Origin: Meconema thalassinum
Taxonomy: Eukaryota > Arthropoda > Insecta > Orthoptera > Tettigoniidae
Assembly (NCBI GenBank): GCA_946902985.2
Contig: OX336388.2
Location: 1,499,616,545 to 1,499,680,544 of the forward strand
Length of the DNA: 64,000 bases
Direction: 5' to 3'
This document shows positions 31,302 to 43,529 of this stretch, piece after piece (the stretch's first letter is position 1; every line of letters starts with the position of its first letter). Made by a program: the position numbers and the translations under genes. The notes below the pieces were generated by a model. The model had not been told where the DNA came from, ran no database searches, and saw only the letters and a program-made list of their open reading frames with translations.

Positions 31302-34300
31302 ATACACTGTCATATGCTTTCTCAATGTCCAGGAAGGCCATCAGTAGATCTGTTCCATACTCATAGTGCTGTTCTTGTAACTGCCTTACAGCAAAAATCA
31401 AATCCACTGTGGACCTTCCTGCTCTGAAGCCATGTTGTTCTTCCCTCATCCCTCCTTCTATCCTTGTCCTAATTCTCTTTTCCAAAACTTTCTCGAAGAT
31501 CTTTGCACAATGACTCATCAGTGTTATTCCCCGATAGTTTCTGCAATCTGTTCTACTACCTTTCTTGAAGATCGGGACAATGATTCCTTTTTTCCAGTCC
31601 TCTGTGGTCTTCCTTTCCTTCCATGCTGTCCTCATCACTCGGTACAGCCACTGTATCCCCACCTCTCCTGCTGCTCTCACCATCTCCACACTCAACTCAT
31701 CCACACCCGGTGCCTTCCCTCCTTTCATCTTGTTCACTGCATCTTCCACTTCTTTCCATGTTAAGTCCTTTTCTGTTTGCAGTTCATCTTCCTCTTCCCC
31801 GATTTCTTCCTCCTCACCATCTTTTCCATTTGGGTTCAGAAGTTCTTCAAAATATTCTTTCCACATTTTCTTCAGTTCTTCCCTATTTTCTATCTCTTGT
31901 CCCCTTTTGTTCACCATTCTAACATAATCCGTAGGATCCTTCTGCCTCTTATTTTTTACCATCCCATACAGGACCTTTTTTGTACCTTCACTATCCTCCT
32001 CCATCATCTTTGTCCACTCTTCCATCCACTTCCTTCTCTCCTCAGCCACCACTCTCTTCGCCTCCTTCTTTCTTTCCTGGTACTCTTCCCTTGTCTCTAC
32101 CGTCCTATTTTGATACCACCTCCTAAAGGCTCTATTCTTTTCCCTTACTATATCTTTTGTCTTCTCATTCCACCATGGTGTTTCCTTCCACCTCTTCTTA
32201 CTACTTGTCCTCCCACATACTGCTTCTGCTGCACCCACTAGTGTCTTCTTAAATCTAGCCCATTCCTCTTCCACCCCTCTTTCTTCATCTGTTGGAATTC
32301 CTTCCTTTACCATTTTGAGGTACTCGACCCTTCTATCCCCTTCTTTCAGTTTCCATATCCTTATACGTCTTTCCTGGTTCTCAGTCCCTTTCTTCTCCTT
32401 ACTCCCTCTCAGGTTCATTACCAGTAATCGATGGTCGCTATCCAGGTTCTCCGATGGTATAACCTTGATGTCCGTGATGTTCTTATTTAGTTCTTTCTCA
32501 TACAGTATATAGTCGACCACCGACTTCCTGGTCAAGTCATCACTGTACCATGTGATTGTGTGGCTCTCTCTTTTCTTAAACCAGGAGTTCCCAACTAGCA
32601 GGCTGTTCCTCTGGCATAAGTCCAACAGTCTCTTTCCTTCCTCATTTCTTCCACCCCAACCCTCTGGTCCTAGAACACTCTCATAACCTTGTCTTTCTCT
32701 TCCTACATGGGCATTGAGGTCCCCCATAACAATCATATTTCTTCCTACCAGCTGCTTCTGCAATTCCTCTTCAAACTCCTCCTTCTCTTCAGAAGCGCAG
32801 CCTACTTGTGGAGCATACACTTGCACTATTTCTACGGTCTCTCCCCTCAGTGCTACTTTCACTTTCATCATCCTATCACTTATTCTCCTCACTTCTTCTT
32901 TTAAACCATCTCGTACTACTACTCCCACTCCATTCCTCTTTCCCTCTTCGTTCCCACTCCAGTACAGTCTATAGCCTTTTCTCAGTACTCTCCTTCCTTC
33001 CCCTTTCCACTTTGTTTCTGCCAATCCCAATAAATCCAACTTCCTTCTTTCCATCATATCCACTATCTCCTCCACCTTCCCCGTCAGCGTTCTTAGGTTT
33101 AAAGTTCCAAATCTTAGTCCGTGTGTACAGCCGTGTCGTCGTCTATTAAATCCATCCTGTCCGAGGCTCGTTCCATTTTTGAAAGCATTTGGTTTTATCC
33201 ACTACTGGCTTGCTGGGCCTATCGTAGCTTCACCAGAGCCCCGTTAGCCGTCACTTTTCAGGGTTCCTGTAGGACCTTCACAGCTACCGTAACGGTCCCG
33301 GGGCACACGAAGTCCCCACTGTACTTCGCCCCTACAGGCAATCCCCTACTTTGTGCCGTTGCCCGTCTCCCACGACGTGGACGAGGGGTTGGACTTATGG
33401 GAGACCGGAGTAAACATAAAGGTATGAAAATAATGATAGAGAAAACTTCGAAAATGAGAAGATTTTAAACATTTAAAATAATCTAACCTCTTCAATTGCC
33501 CTGTGATTTTCAGCGTAATACAAGGCAGCCGAGATCAAAGTTCCCCATCACGTCAATATGGGCTCGGGAGGTAAAGAGAGCTCTGGATGCATCGTCTTGA
33601 AGGCACGGACGCGAGAAGGAGCCTTGACGAAAATTTTCTTCACTGAAGAAATGACGCTGTTGACGCTGGACGATTTTTCGCGCAGCTCCTCAGCAACTCT
33701 GTGCATTGCATGGGCAAGACAAGTAACATGTAACATCTTCGGGTAGAGAAGCTTGAGGCTTTTCCCAGCCCTAATCATGTAGGGAGCAGCGTCAGTCACC
33801 AATGCGAGTACTTTGTTAACCTTCTCATCTGAAAAGGTTGGCCACAGCAAACCTGAAACAGAGATGCATAAAATGAAGGGTGAACCGTTCAGTTAATGGG
33901 ATTCTGACATGCCGTACGACAGCAAGAGATATTTAACTATCAAGAGTCTCCACTGAGCATACGTAGAATGCCTTCAAATCATAGCCATACTGTACTTATT
34001 CTTCTTTGGCAAAGCGCTCGAAAAATAAATTAACAAAAATATACTTACGCAGAGCTGCTTGCACTGTTCGGACAATGGTACCATGGTTTGTCACATCTAG
34101 CTCCCTGCACAGAATTAGGTGGCCCTTCCCCGGTTCACGGGGACTGAGTTTTCCAACAATAACGTTGGCCATGTATCTTCCACAACTGTCTGTGGTCTCG
34201 TCGATAGATAACCAAATTGGGTGGCTCCCGATGTCGTCCCTGATTGCGTGTAGAACCTGGTGAAAAAAGTACCTGATTGAATATTCTTCACGGAATGAAG

Positions 34301-36318
34301 GTATTATCGTGAGATTACCTTCATTACGACAGAGCCAGATCCATGTTAAAATTACTTCTAAATTGTTTAAAAAAGAATGCGGAATACGGCAATTGCGCAT
34401 GAATTCATACCTTTTCATACTCTGAAGAAACATAATTTTTACGTAGGGTCGACTCATGAGGCAACTCTCTTCCTGCAAATTCCTTGAAGAGAGCTCTAAT
34501 CTCAGCATGTTCGACCTTGTAGAGGGGTATGTTGGCGCTTAAGAACGCCCTACAAACTCTGGAAGAGAACTCATCCGTGTGCTGTTGCTGATTGAACAAA
34601 GGTTGTATCAGCGCTTGTTTCTTAGATTTCCTTTTTTTAAATTCTTCGACTTTTGCTGAGTGCCCACTTGTGGCTTTATGTTGGGAAATTTGAAAACCCT
34701 TCGAAATCTTGATCTGAAAATAAATAGGTAGGTACGCATAAGTGAGAAAAAATACATTGAATAAACAAAAATAAAGCATTGTGGACTGTGAAATTATTTT
34801 CTAATATTGCAGTAGAAATACGAGCACCCCCTCAACGATCCCATGATAAACCAGCAAATCCAAATGTCAATTTCTGCCTCGGAAATGTAAAATCTGAGGA
34901 TCTAACGCAGGCTGTTCCAAATCCACGAGTTTGAGTATGCGTACACGCGAGTACTCAGCAGTAATGCTCGGAGCACGGTTGCAGAGGGACTGGAGGTGAT
35001 AGCCAAAACGTCACTGGGCGAAGGTCATAGTACAAGTCCATGCGCTTCCTGCCAATCTTGATGTATCCACCGCTTAGTAACGGCCGCCCCTACAGCAGAG
35101 CTGTATTGCATATTGCAGGTTTACTCACACAAGGCGGCGAGTACTCAGCTGCTCACGGGCGAGCTGCTCGGCTGGAACAGCCTGATCTAACGGGTCTACA
35201 CTACGAATTCTTAGACTTCTCTCTACTTACCTGGTAGGTAGGTACCGTATGCTGCACATACGACTTACTTGAAATTTCAACTGTTTGACCAGTAATATCT
35301 TTAAGAACGTAGATGTGAAAATGTCAATAAAAACTTACCTCCTTTTCGCACATTTTGCAGGAAAAAAAATTCCCGTGGGTAGAAAACGAGTCAGGATCTT
35401 CCTTTGCACATCGTCGGAGTAAAACACTTAGAGATTCCTTAACTTTAGGCATCGCGTACTTAGAAATCACAAGAACTCGATAGGTACGTACGGATACGGT
35501 TACGAACTGAGAACTGAGAGTAGAATCAAGACCAACTAGATAAGACAGGCCATAAGGCACTTTGGTCGCTACGCACACGTGACCGGACGTTTCACTCCTC
35601 GCCAGTGACTTGCTGGCTGAGCTGACGCATTTAATGGTATTTGATGATTGAAACGTGTGTGAACATAGTGAATTATGCCCACGTCGTGTTGTGTACCTGG
35701 TTGTAGAAGCAACTACAATTCAAAACAGCCTAACATTTCAGTGTTTAAATTCCCTACTATCTAGTGCGGCCTTGGTAGAATGCAGAAACTTCACTTGACC
35801 GGGTCGGATCTCCCACCGCTTCATGGGAAAAGCCACCTAAATAATACTGGTTCCCAAAATAGGCACACCTCTAAAATACCTCAAAACCCTAATTCAAAGT
35901 AAAAGGATGCTTGGGGCTCCGAGAGTTTATCTGACGAGTCGCACTCTTATCTGGCAGAGCCAATTAGGGTGTGTGAATGACCTCACTAAAGGTTAAAAAC
36001 TTGCGGTTCTATTATTCGCACCAGATAGGCTTCTCAATAATTATTTCTGTTTCCGAACCTTAAGGATGGTCAGGGCCCGAATTTGGGGGGAATTCGAAAA
36101 AAAAAAACTATTTAGACGAAAACCACAAGAATATGCATTTATATGCTTCTATTCTGAAAACCGCGTTTTTATGCATTTACGGTATATGCTCGATGAATTT
36201 CAATACTGTTGGTCCCAGTGAGGTGAAAATACCACCGAAAGGCTTCTTTCAATGTGTACTACTCAGGAAAAAAATATGCAAATATGCTCGAATCCGAGCC
36301 CTAGTAATGAGTAATGAC

Positions 36319-38519
36319 TAGAGACCGGATTTTAAAGGGAAAAATATTAAAAAAGGACCAAAAAGGGGAAAAATATTCAATAAAAAAGGGGAAAATATTC
36401 ATTAAAAAGGGATTATTTAAGAAAAGGGAAATGGTCAATAGAATAAAGGAAATAAAAAGGTATGCATAAACAGTTAATCACTTCTAATTTAACTTACTGC
36501 ATTAAAGAATGGTATCAATTACATGTCCAACATTTGAGGATGTTAAGGATATAGGCCTATTCTCTTTTCTGTAGTGTCCTTGTGTTACAGTGTTTATTGC
36601 ATTAAGAACGAATTGAACCTGATGACATTAAACATTTCAATATGTTTGAAGGTCAAATTTTGTCTTTGAATTTAAAATATCTTTATACAATGAAAATGAG
36701 CGCTCAACATCAATGGAAACCAGTGTGGAATACTTGGTTTTTACTCTAAACTCTAAATCAGTGCACTTCACTAGTTTTTCAATGTCTGGATTCTTTGCTA
36801 AGCTTGTCTTAAGTTTTTCTTTTACGAATCCCTCAAGCATGTTGTCAGTTCTTTCAACCACACTCCACTGCACCTCCTTGGATAAGCACTGTTCTTCCAG
36901 TTGCAAGATGGCGGCAGGAAGAAACTTGAACGTATGCACTGCGTACAGCTCTGTCTCCAAATTCGGATCACTCAGCAGGTCCTTCGCTCGACCCACAACT
37001 GCAGATTCAACATCGTCCAAAGACAGTATAAATTCCTTTATCTTAGTGAAATGTTCACAAAGGAAAACAGCACATGAAATCCATGTCCCCCATCTAGTTA
37101 TGATGGGAAACTTAGGTAGTGGTAGGCCTGTAACTTCCTTGTAAAGCTGTATTCTACTTGGAGCTTTAATCAATGTCTTCTTAAGTTCGGATATGAAGGC
37201 ATTTGCAACAATATATTCAACCCTTATTGCTTCATATACCCTATGCAATGCATGAGCAATACAAGTTGTATGGTGAAGATTAGAATACATAGGCTTCAAC
37301 TGTGCAAATGCTGAGACCATGTATGATGCTTGGTCCGTAACAACTTGCCACACTTTGTTGTACTGTATTCCTGATGGCCAGAGTTTAAAACAACAGTCAT
37401 TGAAACTCTGCATTATAGATGTAGAGTTTACTTTTTCCAATTCGTACATAGCAGCCAACATTGGTTTTGATAGGTCTCCTGTCAATGGCATCACAAGAAT
37501 GTTTAGAACAGCTCTTGAAAGTGAATCAGTTGCTTCATCCAAAATGAAGTAAACTGGATGGTCTCCAACAACCTCCTTAACTTTTTGTACATTAGCTTCA
37601 TAAATTGGTTGGAGGTAACTCTTTCTAAGTGTACTTTCATCAGGGACAGTGCGTTTTGTGTATTTTTCCAAGAAACTCTTCATTGATGGGGTATTTACCT
37701 TATTTAAAGAATTCCACACTGAACAAGGGTAACTGTGAGGTCACTGAAAAAAACGTTTTATTCCCTGCTTTTTTGTTCGGCCTTCTGAAAAGATTCCTGT
37801 AAAAATGACTGCTTGGAAACTTTCGTACGAATAGCTTTGTTTTTCTTATGTTTGGCATACTTGAGATGCTGAATTATTCTGTCCTTTATATGTTTTCCAT
37901 CTACTTTAATATCAATATCACATAGAGAACATCGAATAACGGTACCATCCGTTTCGATTAAATCATCCTTGAAACTGCTTACCGCTCTTCGCATTTTATT
38001 GCTAAAAGACGACTTTGCCATCACTATTACAAGCTACTGCTGCCACTTAATGGTGCGTGCTATTCTCTATGACTCTGTTTCTGCTACTGAGGCGAGCAAG
38101 CTACTGTAACCAAAGAGAATAGGCTGTAACTGCTTCACACGTTCTGGAGGGGATGTGACGAGTCTAACAACACCTGCGGGAGGGGTGAGGCGGTGCAGTG
38201 GGCGAGTTCAACTCTGGGGTGAGTTCGGTATAGAACCCGTGTTAATTCTTTCTTCCCTTATGCTACATCGGTATTTTATGCAGGTATTTTCTGCAGGTAT
38301 TTTCCCTCAAAGTGAAATAAATTTTTGAGGTTTTGCCGTATATTCTTAAAAAAGGGAAAATAAGGGCAGATGTAGGAGAAAACGGAACAAGGGCTAAAAA
38401 AGGGAAGTTAAAACACGGCAATCGTGAGTTTTAAATACAGTTTTAACCCATAGTATTGATTATTTCTTGTTTCCAATAAAGTTTAAAAAAAAGGTATTCC
38501 CTTTAAAATCCGGTCTCAA
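36319..38519 (-). mobile_element. hAT3 transposon (CGGBP1-like)
   Basis: The ends AGAGACCGGATTTTAAAGGG and, as reverse complement, TGAGACCGGATTTTAAAGGG are terminal inverted repeats. GTAATGAC is duplicated at 36311-36318 and 38520-38527. Length is 2.2 kb. It is inserted immediately beside the hAT2 target site in the same piggyBac element. It encodes one minus-strand transposase with little interruption. Confidence 0.92.
36637..38021 (-). pseudogene. hAT3 transposase, split by stop and frameshift
   Basis: The N-terminal part (38021-37758) has MAKSSFSNKMRRAV and a BED-type finger (RCSLCDIDIKV ... RIIQHLKYAKHKK). The remainder is open for 360 codons (37719-36637): FLEKYTKRTVPDESTLRKSY, PVYFILDEATDSLSRA with the first catalytic Asp, WQVVTDQASYM with the second, CIAHALHRV, LPKFPIITRWGTWISC, and near the C-terminus STLVSIDVERSFSLYKDIL with the catalytic Glu in the hAT dimerisation block. 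The two parts are separated by a stop and frame change at about 37720-37757. Unlike hAT2 it is intronless as far as I can see. Confidence 0.9.
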
Positions 38520-38527
38520 GTAATGAC

Positions 38528-39126
38528 CTACAAGCGCTTTCATGTATTATTACACGCGTTTCGTTTTGATGGATAAACAAGAAGAGCTATGGATAAGTTA
38601 GCCCCCATAAGGAACGTGTTTGATGGTTTCGTGGACCGATGCTTGAAAAATTACAGTGTCAGCGAGTATGTCACGTTGGACGAAATGCTTGAGTCGTTTA
38701 GAGGAAGGTGTTCTTTCAGACAATATGTGCCCAAGAAACCGGCGAAATATGGTTTGAAGATGTTTGCTTTGGTCGATGCTAACATGATGTATACATGTAA
38801 TCTAGAATTATACTGTGGTACCCAGCCAGAAGGACCATTTTCACTCGACAATAGACCTCATGCAGTTGTCAAAAGATTAACTGTACCAATTCACGGTTCT
38901 GGGCGTAACGTAACCTTGGATGGTTTTCGTCCGTTCCTGCCGTAAATTAATTAGTTGCTCAAAACAAACTGACAGGTGTAGCTACATTGAAGAACAACAA
39001 AAGAGAGTTGCCTCCAGAAACAGTAAATACAAGGCACAGACCTGTCAACAGAAGTCTCTTTGCATTCGGTGAACAATCAATGCTTGCATCATATGTTCAA
39101 AAAAAATTCAGTAATGTGATATTGAT
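38528..39126 (+). pseudogene. piggyBac transposase, catalytic core piece
   Basis: Continues the 19141-19678 fragment after two hATs. Blocks in order: DKLAPIRNVFDGFVDRC, VTLDEMLESFRGRCSFRQY (first catalytic Asp), KPAKYGLKMFALVDANMMY, LYCGTQPEGPF, IHGSGRNVTLDG (second Asp region). After a frameshift near 38925 come LVAQNKLTGVATLKNNKREL and RSLFAFGEQSMLASYVQKK. The frame enters the LINE C target site (GATATTGAT) at 39118 and resumes at 47619 in the same frame. Confidence 0.92.
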
Positions 39127-40276
39127 GAAGCAAGATCACTTAATAACAGTTATCATTAAAAAGAAACCATGGATAACTTAAGAGATTCTTAAAATGATGG
39201 ATAAGAGAAGGAAAGCAAAGGGTAATCCTGATGAATGTAAGAACATCAACAGGGAAATCAGGAAAGAAATATGATTAGCTAAGGAAAGGGACATACAAGA
39301 ATAATGTAATGAAATAGAGACGTTACAATTACAGCTTCAATGTTCATCGAAAAGTTAAAGAAGTGACTGGGCATTATAGAACTAGACAAGGAAATAGATT
39401 GGTCAATATTGAAGAAAAACTAATTGTTGGAAAAGAAGAGTTTAAAGATACGTGGCAAAGATACATAGAACACTTGTTTTATGATACTCGACAGGAACCA
39501 CCTCGAATAAATGGTAGATGGTAGATGTAGTACAAACCACGATAAAAGCCATGAAGGATGGTAAAGCCACTGGCCCTGACAATGTGAATGCTGAATTTTT
39601 AAAGCTTTAGAATCTAGATCATGTGAAATGGTTGACGAAAATATTCAATGACATTTACAATTCTGGGAACATTCCCCAGGAATGGCTTAAATCTAAATTC
39701 ATCACACTACCTAAAAAAAAAGAAGCTAAGTTTTGTAGTGAATACCGAACAATCGGTCTCATGAATCACATCTTGAAGGTAATTCTGATGACCATTCATC
39801 GCAGAATATACAAAATATGTGAAGAACAAGTTTCTTCTACACAATTTGGTTTTAGAGACGCATTCGGCACACGGGAAGCCCTATTTAGCATTCAAGTATT
39901 GTTTCAAAGGTGCCGTGAACTGCGATATATATGCCTGCTTTATTGACTATCAAAAGGCTTTCGATAGAGTAAGACATCATAAGATTATAGAAATTTTACA
40001 AAAGATTGGCTTAGATGATAAAGATTTACGAATAATTGTGAACTTGTACTGGAATCAATCTGCTTATGTGAGGTTGGGTAACGAGAACACGGAAGTTATA
40101 GAAATTCTAAGAGGTGTAAGACAAGGCTGTATATTGTCTCCATTGTTATTTAACATCTATTCGGAATATATCTTTAAAGAAGCTCTAGAGGATGTTGAGA
40201 TGGGAGTGCTCTTAAATGGTAACTGGATAAATAACATTCCATATGCCGATGACACTGTGATTTTTAAGATAAGATA

Positions 40277-41130
40277 AGATTTTTATTTATCCATTTGATC
40301 AATTACATGTATACAATACATTTTTGATATAGGACACGTCAGTAATTACATCTTTAAAATAAAGGAACTTACAGCTATATATTACTAATACAATAACTAT
40401 TTATAACTTATTCTAAAAACAGATCTTAAAAGATACAATCTTATTGGACAACTATTTACACCTTACTCTATTATCACAATATGAAAACTTAATTCTATAA
40501 ATACAACAACTTACAGCTAGGTATTACAATTAAAATAGAAAAGTAAAATGTAATTATAGATTTCAACGTTCCTATACGCTAAGATATTCAACTACAGAGT
40601 AAAAACATTGGCACTGCAGATAAGCTTTCAACATTCTTTCAAAGGTTTTTATTTTTGGGGCAAATTTTATAAACTGGGGTAGTTTATTGTATAATTTTAC
40701 TCCTGTGTAAAAAGTTCCTTTTTGATATATGCTTGTGTTTGTGTGTAGAATATGAATGTTTTGATTTTGTCTTGTGTTATGCCTATGAACATCATTGTTT
40801 GTTTTAAGAAAAACTTCTTTATTCATTAAATTCTTTTTAAAAAACATAATACTTTCTAAGATATGAATGCAGGGCAGTGGGAGAATGTTTAAATCTTTAA
40901 ACAGAGGTCTGCATGATTCTCTGGTGTTTACATTTGCCATAATTCTAATCGCCCTCTTTTGTATCCTAAACGTGCTTAGTACATCTGGTGACATACCCCA
41001 AAATATGACCCCATATCTTAAGTATGAATGGAAATAAGCAAAATAAGTATTTCTTAATGTGTGCATGCTTGTACAAGTTTTCAAAATATGTAACGCAAAG
41101 CACATAGAGTTCAGTTTAGTATTCAGATAT
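40277..41130 (-). pseudogene. LINE D 3' part (CR1/Jockey-like C-terminus)
   Basis: The 192-codon minus-strand frame (40572-41150, of which the first residues belong to RTE3's tail) has KLNSMCFALHILKTC, FHSYLRYGVIFWGMS, FRIQKRAIRIMANVNTRESC, RPLFKDLNILPLPCIHI and YNKLPQFIKF, the typical post-RT C-terminus of CR1/Jockey-group LINEs. The element ends at 40277 in an ATAAG repeat tail. It is truncated where RTE3 is inserted; a few bases may continue at 46816. It lies within LINE C next to the YADD motif. Confidence 0.72.
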
Positions 41131-43529
41131 GCATCATCATCATCTTGCACTGTTTCCAGCCACTGGCCGGGTCTGTTTGGAACACAAGCCTCTCCAACGT
41201 CTTCTGTCTTCCCACCATCTCTCAGCCTCCACCCTTGTCCAGTCTTCTCCTCTCTTCTTCACGCTTTCTTCCACCCCCTTCAGCCACCTGTCTCTCGGTC
41301 TCTTTCCTTCCCACTTCGTCTCGTGTACTCTCCTGGGTATCCTCTTCTCCTCCATTCGTTTTACATGTCCATTCTATCTAAGTCTAGATTTCTCTATACT
41401 ATCCTGTAATGGTTCCTCCTTCATTAATTCTCTGGTCCTCTCATTTCTTATTCTGTCCATCTTTTTAGCTCCAATACTGCCTCTCAAGAACCTCATCTCA
41501 CTGGCCTGTATTTTGCTCTTCTCCCTTCCTTTCATAACCCAGGTCTCCGAGGCATACGTCAGGATAGGGACATAGTACGTCCGATATATGATCTTTTTGC
41601 TGTTCTGAGGGACATCCTAGCTCCATAACATGCTTCTCACACTCCTCCGAAATGCTTCTGCCTGCCTCCCCCGCTCATTTATTTCTCTATCTTTTCTTCC
41701 ATTATCTTGTATCAGGCTTCCCAGATACTTGAAACTCTCCACTTTCTTCAGCTGTTCCCCACCAATTGTTATTCCCGTTGTGGTTCTTTCCTTCTTCCTT
41801 GTTGTGATCACCATCTCACTCTTATTTATGCTAAATTTCATCCCATATCCTTATTATTCCTTCCCACACGTCCAACTGTTCCTGTACCTCCTCCTCCTGT
41901 TTCCCCGAATCATCAAATCATCTGCAAACACCATTGCTTTCATCTTTCCTTCCCCAATTACTTGTGCCACTCGGGTCATTATGTCATCCTTCACCACAAT
42001 GAAAAGTAACGGTGACAGTGCACTTCCTTGTTTCAGGCCGTTTCTCTGTTCCAACAAGTCTGATCTCTCTTCTCCCACTTTCACACAGCTCGAGCTTCCC
42101 TTGTACATCTCCTTTATCCTCTTTATAGTCCATTTCCCTACTCCTCTATCCTCCAGGGACTTCCATACTTTGTTTCTGCATGCACTGTCATATGCTTTCT
42201 CAATGTCCAGGAAGGCCATCAGTAGATCTGTTCCATACTCATAGTGCTGTTCTTGTAACTGCCTTACAGCAAAAATCAAATCCACTGTGGACCTTCCTGC
42301 TCTGAAGCCATGTTGTTCTTCCCTCATCCCTCCTTCTATCCTTGTCCTAATTCTCTTTTCCAAAACTTTCTCGAAGAACTTTGCACAATGACTCATCAGT
42401 GTTATTCCCCGATAGTTTCTGCAATCTGTTCTACTACCTTTCTTGAAGATCGGGACAATTATTCCTTTTTTCCAGTCCTCTGGGGTCTTCCTTTCCTTCC
42501 ATGCTGTCCTCATCACTCAGTACAACCACTGTATCCCCACCTCTCCTGCTGCTCTCACCATCTCCACACTCAACTCATCCACACCCGGTGCCTTCCCTCC
42601 TTTCATCTTGTTCACTGCATCTTCCACTTCTTTCCATGTTAAGTCCTTTTCTGTTTGCAGTTCATCTTCCTCTTCCCCAATTTCTTTCTCCTCACCATCT
42701 TTTCCTTTTGGGTTCAGAAGTTCTTCAAAATATTCTTTCCACATTTTCTTCAGTTCTTCCCTATTTTCTATCACTTGTCCCCTTTTCTTCACCATTCTAA
42801 CATAATCCGTAGGATACTTCCACCTCTTATTTTTTACCATCCCATACACGACCTTTTTTGTACCTTCACTATCCTCCTTCATCATCTTTGTCCACTCTTC
42901 CATCCACTTTCTTCTCACCTCAGCCACTAATCTCTTCGCCTCCTTCTTTCTTTCCTGGTACTCTTCCCTTGTCTCTACCGTCCTATTTTGATACCACCTC
43001 CTAAAGGCTCTATTCTTTTCCCTTACTATATCTTTTGTTTTCTCATTCCACCATGGTGTTTCCTTCCACCTCTTCTTACTACTTGTCCTCCCACATACTG
43101 CTTCTGCTGTACCTACTAGTGTCTTCTTAAATCTAGCCCATTCCTCTTCCACCCCTCTTTCTTCATCTGTTGGAATTCCTTCCTTTACCTTTTTGAGGTA
43201 CTCGACCCTTCTATCCCCTTCTTTCAGTTTCCATTACCTTATACGTCTTTCCTGGTTCTCAGTCCCTTTCTTCTCCTTACTCCCTCTCAGGTTCATTACC
43301 AGCAATCGATGGTCGCTATCCAGGTTCTCCGATGGTATAACCTTGATGTCCGTGATATTCTTATTTAGTTCTTTCTCATACAGTACCGTATTTCCTCGCA
43401 TAATCGTCGCACTTTTTTTGCCGAAAATTCGTGGAAAAAATCAGGGTGCGACGATTATGTGAAGAATATTTAAGTTCAAAGAATATACTGTATCATTATT
43501 TGCTGCACGGGCCAGTCATTCGCGTAGCG

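Larger units (their letters stand above)
20654..33195 (-). pseudogene. RTE LINE endonuclease/reverse transcriptase, interrupted once
   Basis: The N-terminal part (33195-31302) holds the AP endonuclease: FGTLNLRTLTGKVEEIVDMM, LAETKWKG with the catalytic Glu, MIVMGDLNAHVGR, and SDHRLLVMNL. RT fingers follow up to motif A (FLDIEKAYDSV). The C-terminal part (21712-20654) resumes exactly at the next codons (CRNKVWKSLEDRG) and carries motif B, FADDLMIWG, the thumb and the GRPRDRWLK tail, stopping at 20654. Apart from the LTR insertion, I see no stop or frameshift in about 970 codons. The start codon position reads ATA where copy 3 has ATG, so translation initiation may already be lost. Confidence 0.92.
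20640..33405 (-). mobile_element. RTE-type LINE copy 2, full length, split by an LTR element
   Basis: A 12-bp duplication CGGAGTAAACAT (20628-20639, 33406-33417) flanks a minus-strand LINE of about 3.18 kb (20640-21712 plus 31302-33405). It ends in an (ATG)n tail and has a GC-rich 5' leader of about 210 bp, shared with copy 3. It is inserted in the fourth intron of the hAT2 transposase. The long perfect TSD and open frame indicate a young insertion. Confidence 0.94.
20049..35452 (-). pseudogene. hAT2 transposase, 5 exons, one nonsense codon
   Basis: Exons on the minus strand are 35452-35339, 34713-34411, 34256-34049, 33852-33488 and 20555-20049. All have GT/AG borders and every junction keeps frame, giving about 498 aa. 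Exon 1 starts MPKVKESLSV and has the Cys-x2-Cys half of a BED-type finger (SCKMCEKE). Exon 3 carries WLSIDETTD (catalytic Asp) and GRYMANVIVGKL. Exon 4 has LALVTDAAPYM (second Asp), CLAHAMHRVA and PPEPILT followed by TGA (33548-33550; CGA for Arg expected) then WGT. Exon 5 holds the hAT dimerisation end with LPLVSVDVERSSSS (catalytic Glu). Intron 4 now contains 12.8 kb of RTE plus LTR element. Confidence 0.9.
19687..36303 (-). mobile_element. hAT2 transposon (CGGBP1-like) with nested RTE and LTR element
   Basis: The 8-bp duplication GTAATGAG (19679-19686, 36304-36311) flanks ends that are inverted repeats, TAGGGCTCGGATTG and TAGGGCTCGGATTC. Subterminal sequence on both sides repeats ATATGCTCGA many times (19700-19850; 36180-36290), as expected for transposase-binding clusters. 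With the RTE insertion removed the element is about 3.85 kb. The transposase reads on the minus strand in five exons. Confidence 0.94.

Noticed and set aside
30593..31427. ORFs within the LTRs (79, 76 and 93 codons, each present twice)
   Set aside because: They recur only because the LTRs are duplicated; overlapping on both strands and without motifs.
31432..33149. Long plus-strand ORFs rich in Ser, Pro, Phe and Leu (also 20659-21749 and 41059-43462)
   Set aside because: They are antisense shadows of the purine-rich RTE coding strand and recur wherever an RTE copy lies.
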